NCBI GenBank assembly: GCA_021825225.1
Contig: JAKAIH010000049.1
Coordinates: 1 to 10,388 of the forward strand
Length of the DNA stretch: 10,388 nucleotides
Origin: Pseudomonadota bacterium
GTDB taxonomy: Bacteria > Pseudomonadota > Gammaproteobacteria > Burkholderiales > SG8-39
Direction: 5' to 3'
Shown: in pieces, positions 7,714 to 10,388 of the stretch
How positions within the stretch are numbered: the stretch's first letter is position 1
Layout of the letters: each line of letters begins with the position of its first letter
Position numbers and translations under genes: made by a program
Notes under the pieces: generated by a model
Database searches by the model: none
Seen by the model: only the letters and a program-made list of their open reading frames with translations
Told to the model about the DNA's origin: nothing

Positions 7714-9039
7714 GTGGAAGCCATAGATCTGCTGATAGACGCACGCTGGGTCATCCCGGTCAACCCCGCCGGACGCGTGCTGGAACATCACAGCGTCGCG
7801 GTACGCGACGGGCGCATACTCGCCGTGCAGCCGGCGGCCGCGGCGCATGCCGCCTACCATGCGGCCGAACGCGTGGAGTTGCCACGGCACGCGCTCATCC
7901 CCGGCCTGGTCAATCTGCACACGCATGCATCCATGGCACTGATGCGCGGACTCGCCGACGACATGGCGCTGATGCAATGGCTGCAGGATCGCATCTGGCC
8001 GGCGGAGGCCAGGCACGTGTCGCCGCAGTTCGTCTACGACGGCACCCTGCTCGCCTGCGCCGAAATGCTGCGCGGCGGCATCACCTGTTTCAACGAAATG
8101 TATTTCTACCCCGGCGATGCGGCGCGCGCCGCGCTCGACATGGGCATGCGCGCGGCGCTGGGTCTGATCGCCATCGATTTGCCCACCGCCTACGCCTCCG
8201 ATGCCGAGGACTACCTGGCCAAAGGACTGGACCTGCGCGACACCTTGCGCGAGCAGCCCCTGCTTTCCTTCTGCATGGCGCCGCACGCGCCGTATACCGT
8301 GAGCGACCGGACATTTTCGCGGCTGCTCACCCTGGCCGAGGAACTCGATCTGCCGGTGCACATGCATGTGCACGAGACCCAGGACGAGATCGCCCGCAGC
8401 GTCGCCCAGCACGGAATGCGTCCGCTGGAACGGCTGCGCCGCCTCGGCCTGGTCGGCCCCAACCTGATCGCGGTGCACGCCATCCATCTCAACAAGGAGG
8501 AAATCGCGCTGCTGGTGCAAAACGGCTGCTCGGTGGCGCATTGCCCTTCCTCCAACCTCAAATTCGCCAATGGTTTCGCGCCGGTGACGCGCATGCTGGC
8601 AGATGGGGTCAACGTCGGACTGGGGACGGACGGATCGGCGAGCAACAACCGCCTCGACCTGTTCCAGGAAATGCGGCTCGCGGCCCTGCTCGCCAAAGGG
8701 CTGAGCGGCGACGCGCGGGCGCTGCCTGCGCAGCGCGCGCTTTCCATGGCCACGCTCGATGGCGCGCGCGCATTGCGCCTGGATCATGCGATCGGGTCGA
8801 TCGAATCTGGCAAGCTTGCCGACCTCGCGGCGGTCGAGTTTAACGTGCCTGACATGCTGCCCTGCTACGATCCGATTTCGCACCTCGTATACACCGCCGG
8901 GCGCGAGAACGTCAGCCATGTCTGGGTCGCTGGACGCTTATTGGTCGAGAACCGGGAGCTGAAAAACCGCCCGAAAAATGATCTGGAAAATCTGATAGTT
9001 TTGTGGCAAAATAGGCTGTCAATGGAAACAAAGGCTTAA
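7714..9039 (+). CDS. mtaD: Methylthioadenosine / S-adenosylhomocysteine deaminase family hydrolase (TRZ/ATZ)
   Basis: Metal-dependent amidohydrolase of 441 residues, expected to hydrolyse the 6-amino group of S-adenosylhomocysteine or methylthioadenosine. Exact substrates vary in this family (cytosine, guanine and triazine enzymes are relatives), so function is by family resemblance. A small beta domain surrounds the TIM barrel. Landmarks: NLHTHASMALMRG with metal ligands H69 and H71, GITCFNEMY (122-130), APHAPYTVS (189-197), HVHET with H218 and catalytic E221, H255 in AVHAIHL, the HCPSSNLKF block (276-284), and GTDGSASNN with metal ligand D306. The GTG at 7714 is chosen because it starts directly at the conserved EAIDLLIDARWVIPV; an ATG at 7600 would add 38 residues without family character. 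No good Shine-Dalgarno precedes the GTG. The gene leads the mtaD-ompA-ubiG series. Confidence 0.85.
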   Translation: MEAIDLLIDARWVIPVNPAGRVLEHHSVAVRDGRILAVQPAAAAHAAYHAAERVELPRHALIPGLVNLHTHASMALMRGLADDMALMQWLQDRIWPAEARHVSPQFVYDGTLLACAEMLRGGITCFNEMYFYPGDAARAALDMGMRAALGLIAIDLPTAYASDAEDYLAKGLDLRDTLREQPLLSFCMAPHAPYTVSDRTFSRLLTLAEELDLPVHMHVHETQDEIARSVAQHGMRPLERLRRLGLVGPNLIAVHAIHLNKEEIALLVQNGCSVAHCPSSNLKFANGFAPVTRMLADGVNVGLGTDGSASNNRLDLFQEMRLAALLAKGLSGDARALPAQRALSMATLDGARALRLDHAIGSIESGKLADLAAVEFNVPDMLPCYDPISHLVYTAGRENVSHVWVAGRLLVENRELKNRPKNDLENLIVLWQNRLSMETKA

Positions 9040-9063
9040 CCAAGGAAACAAAGGCTTAACCAA
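9024..9063 (+). repeat. Perfect 20-bp tandem duplication across the mtaD stop codon
   Basis: The unit GGAAACAAAGGCTTAACCAA occurs at 9024-9043 and again, with no mismatch and no spacer, at 9044-9063; GG of a third copy follows. The mtaD stop TAA (9037-9039) is in copy one, so copy two is untranslated. Removing one copy would leave the encoded C terminus unchanged. Confidence 0.97.
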
Positions 9064-9112
9064 GGCCGGCAGCGCGGTTTCCACGGTGGATCGAACACGA
9101 TTGAACTTTATC

Positions 9113-9118
9113 GAGGGG
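9113..9118 (+). promoter_or_regulatory. Ribosome binding site of ompA
   Basis: GAGGGG five bases before ATG 9124, the strongest Shine-Dalgarno in the window. This fits a highly made envelope protein. Confidence 0.8.
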
Positions 9119-9123
9119 AAAAC

Positions 9124-9780
9124 ATGAACAAAACAGTAAAACAACTCGCCTTAGTCCTTTCCGCCGCGCTTGTGCTCGGCATGGGTGTGAGCAGCGCCTA
9201 CGCGCAGGATATCGGCTATGTCCAAGCCCCGGTTTCCGGTGTTGTCGTGAAAAATCCGTTCGGCCTGTGCTGGCGTACCGGTTACTGGACGCCCGCGATG
9301 GCGACCGCCGAGTGCGATCCGGACCTGGTGCCGAAGAAAGCCGCGCCCGCCGCACCCGCACCGGCGCCCGTTGCTGCCCCCGTTGCCAAGCCCGCGCCCA
9401 AGCCCGCTGTGAAGCCGGTCACCGAAAAAGTGACCATGGCCGCCGAAACCAACTTCGACTTCGACAAGGCCGTGCTCAAGCCCGAAGGCAAGGCCAGGCT
9501 CGATGACCTGGTCGGCAAACTGAAGGCTGTGAACCTGGAAGTCATCATCGCCATCGGCCACACCGACAGCATCGGCAGCAAGGCCTACAACCAGAAGCTC
9601 TCTGTACGCCGCGCCAACGCAGTCAAGGCTTACCTGGTGAGCAAAGGCATCGAAGCCAACCGCATCTACACCGAAGGCAAGGGTGAAACACAGCCCATCG
9701 CCGACAACAAGACCAAGGAAGGCCGCGCCAAGAACCGCCGCGTGGAAATCGAGGTGGTCGGAAGCCGGCACGCCCAGTAA
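9124..9780 (+). CDS. ompA: OmpA-family peptidoglycan-binding envelope protein
   Basis: Protein of 218 residues, far shorter than E. coli OmpA (about 346). Order: a signal peptide (1-27; KQLALVLSAALVLGMG hydrophobic core, cleavage likely after AYA), a short block about 44-68 with CWRTGYWTPAM and two cysteines (C49, C64), a Pro/Ala/Lys linker (about 71-100), and a C-terminal OmpA/MotB domain (about 105-211). That domain contains FDFDKAVLKPEG, GHTDSIGS, LSVRRA and NRRVEIEV; D148 and R163 have the spacing of the residues that bind diaminopimelate in the family. No eight-strand barrel is present, so it probably tethers peptidoglycan rather than forming a pore. The mature N terminus has no lipobox cysteine. 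I recall the CWRTGYWTPAM block from betaproteobacterial OmpA-like proteins. It ends just before a strong terminator. Confidence 0.92.
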   Translation: MNKTVKQLALVLSAALVLGMGVSSAYAQDIGYVQAPVSGVVVKNPFGLCWRTGYWTPAMATAECDPDLVPKKAAPAAPAPAPVAAPVAKPAPKPAVKPVTEKVTMAAETNFDFDKAVLKPEGKARLDDLVGKLKAVNLEVIIAIGHTDSIGSKAYNQKLSVRRANAVKAYLVSKGIEANRIYTEGKGETQPIADNKTKEGRAKNRRVEIEVVGSRHAQ

Positions 9781-9802
9781 AGCAAGACTTTCGCAAGCCT
9801 TA

Positions 9803-9832
9803 AAAAAAGCCCTGCGCAAGCGGGGCTTTTTT
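9803..9832 (+). terminator. Rho-independent terminator after ompA
   Basis: Stem GCCCTGC (9809-9815) pairs with GCGGGGC (9820-9826), including one U-G pair, and is closed by the GNRA-type tetraloop GCAA. It is flanked by A-tract 9803-9808 and T-tract 9827-9832, which extend the stem. The near symmetry means it could also stop minus-strand transcripts. It begins 22 bases after the ompA stop. Confidence 0.92.
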
Positions 9833-9848
9833 ATTTAGACTACACAGT

Positions 9849-10388
9849 ATGAACGCCGACCCGCAGGAACTGGCCAAATTCAGCGAACTGGCCCATCGCT
9901 GGTGGGATCCGAGCAGCGAATTCAAGCCCTTGCACGAGATCAATCCGCTGCGCCTGGGCTGGATCGACGGCATCGCCGCTTTGAAGGGCAAATCCGTGGT
10001 GGACGTAGGCTGCGGAGGCGGCATCCTGGCCGAGGCCATGGCCAAGTTGGACGCGCGCGTCAAGGGTATAGATCTTTCCGAAAAGGCGTTGAAAGTCGCC
10101 ATGCTGCACCTGCTTGAGTCGCGTCTGGATGTAAACTACGAAGAGATCAGCGCCGAGCATCTGGCCGAGCGCGAGCCCGGGCAATACGACGCACTCACCT
10201 GCATGGAAATGCTCGAGCACGTGCCAGACCCTGCAAGTACGGTGGATGCCTGCGCCAAGCTAGTCAAGCCGGGCGGACATGTTTTCTTTTCCACCATCAA
10301 TCGCAACCCCAAGTCCTACCTGTTCGCGGTGATCGGCGCCGAATACGTCCTGCGCCTGCTGCCGCGCGGCACGCACGAATACGCGAAA
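9849..10388 (+). CDS. ubiG: Ubiquinone biosynthesis O-methyltransferase, N-terminal part
   Basis: Class I SAM-dependent methyltransferase that performs both O-methylations in ubiquinone synthesis. The reading frame is open to the window end: 180 codons of an expected 230-240. Landmarks: [12 protein letters not shown] (10-21) and [16 protein letters not shown] (24-39), highly characteristic of UbiG; SAM motif [10 protein letters not shown] (50-58), acidic D75 in GIDLSE for the ribose, [10 protein letters not shown] (119-128), and [19 protein letters not shown] (148-166) ahead of the membrane-associating segment. The ATG at 9849 is the only plausible start; no in-frame start lies between the terminator and it, and family members begin here. 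No Shine-Dalgarno is present, and the T-tract of the ompA terminator ends only 16 bases upstream. Confidence 0.95.
   Translation, partial: MNADPQELAKFSELAHRWWDPSSEFKPLHEINPLRLGWIDGIAALKGKSVVDVGCGGGILAEAMAKLDARVKGIDLSEKALKVAMLHLLESRLDVNYEEISAEHLAEREPGQYDALTCMEMLEHVPDPASTVDACAKLVKPGGHVFFSTINRNPKSYLFAVIGAEYVLRLLPRGTHEYAK

Noticed and set aside
7627..8919. 430-codon open frame on the minus strand opposite mtaD
   Set aside because: Antisense shadow: no recognisable domain, and the plus-strand frame carries all amidohydrolase metal ligands.
8984..9012. Promoter-like TGGAAA, 17 bases, CAAAAT at the 3' end of mtaD, possible ompA promoter
   Set aside because: Each hexamer is only four of six, and AT-rich matches like this arise easily. 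Not enough to list.
9017..9022. TTGACA hexamer on the minus strand
   Set aside because: The only -10-like sequence (TATCAG) is 19 bases away, and transcription would run antisense into mtaD with no gene to serve.

Overview
The window is a GC-rich bacterial chromosome segment, almost certainly from a betaproteobacterium (my impression is the Nitrosomonadales/Burkholderiales side). The evidence is the gene order gyrA-serC-pheA-hisC-tyrA facing away from an ompA-ubiG pair, the P-protein and UbiG sequences, and a short OmpA-family protein with the CWRTGYWTPAM block that I associate with this class. No mobile element, CRISPR array, tRNA, rRNA or prophage gene is visible. This is core-genome sequence, and I did not find an undescribed multi-gene system in it.

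Left part (1-7445, minus strand): six genes point the same way with gaps of 42, -4, 7, 17 and 4 bp, so they very probably form one long transcription unit. In transcription order they are gyrA (DNA gyrase A), serC (phosphoserine aminotransferase), a serA-type 3-phosphoglycerate dehydrogenase, pheA (chorismate mutase/prephenate dehydratase), hisC (histidinol-phosphate/aromatic aminotransferase) and the first 101 codons of tyrA (prephenate dehydrogenase, cut by the window edge). SerA and SerC catalyse consecutive steps of serine synthesis. PheA, an aromatic-capable HisC and TyrA cover the end of phenylalanine and tyrosine synthesis. The dehydrogenase between serC and pheA looks like the compact clostridial/Bacteroides-type enzyme rather than E. 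coli SerA.

Middle (7446-7713): a 268-bp divergent intergenic region holds a GC hairpin followed by seven T on the gyrA strand and a weak candidate gyrA promoter. A short ATG reading frame with its own Shine-Dalgarno overlaps the mtaD start.

Right part (7714-10388, plus strand): mtaD (methylthioadenosine/S-adenosylhomocysteine deaminase family) is followed by an OmpA-family peptidoglycan-binding protein and by ubiG (ubiquinone O-methyltransferase, cut by the window edge after 180 codons). A perfect 20-bp tandem duplication lies across the mtaD stop codon. A strong GNRA-loop terminator separates ompA from ubiG, and ubiG has no visible Shine-Dalgarno. The pairing of a possible SAH-removing deaminase with a SAM methyltransferase is metabolically suggestive.
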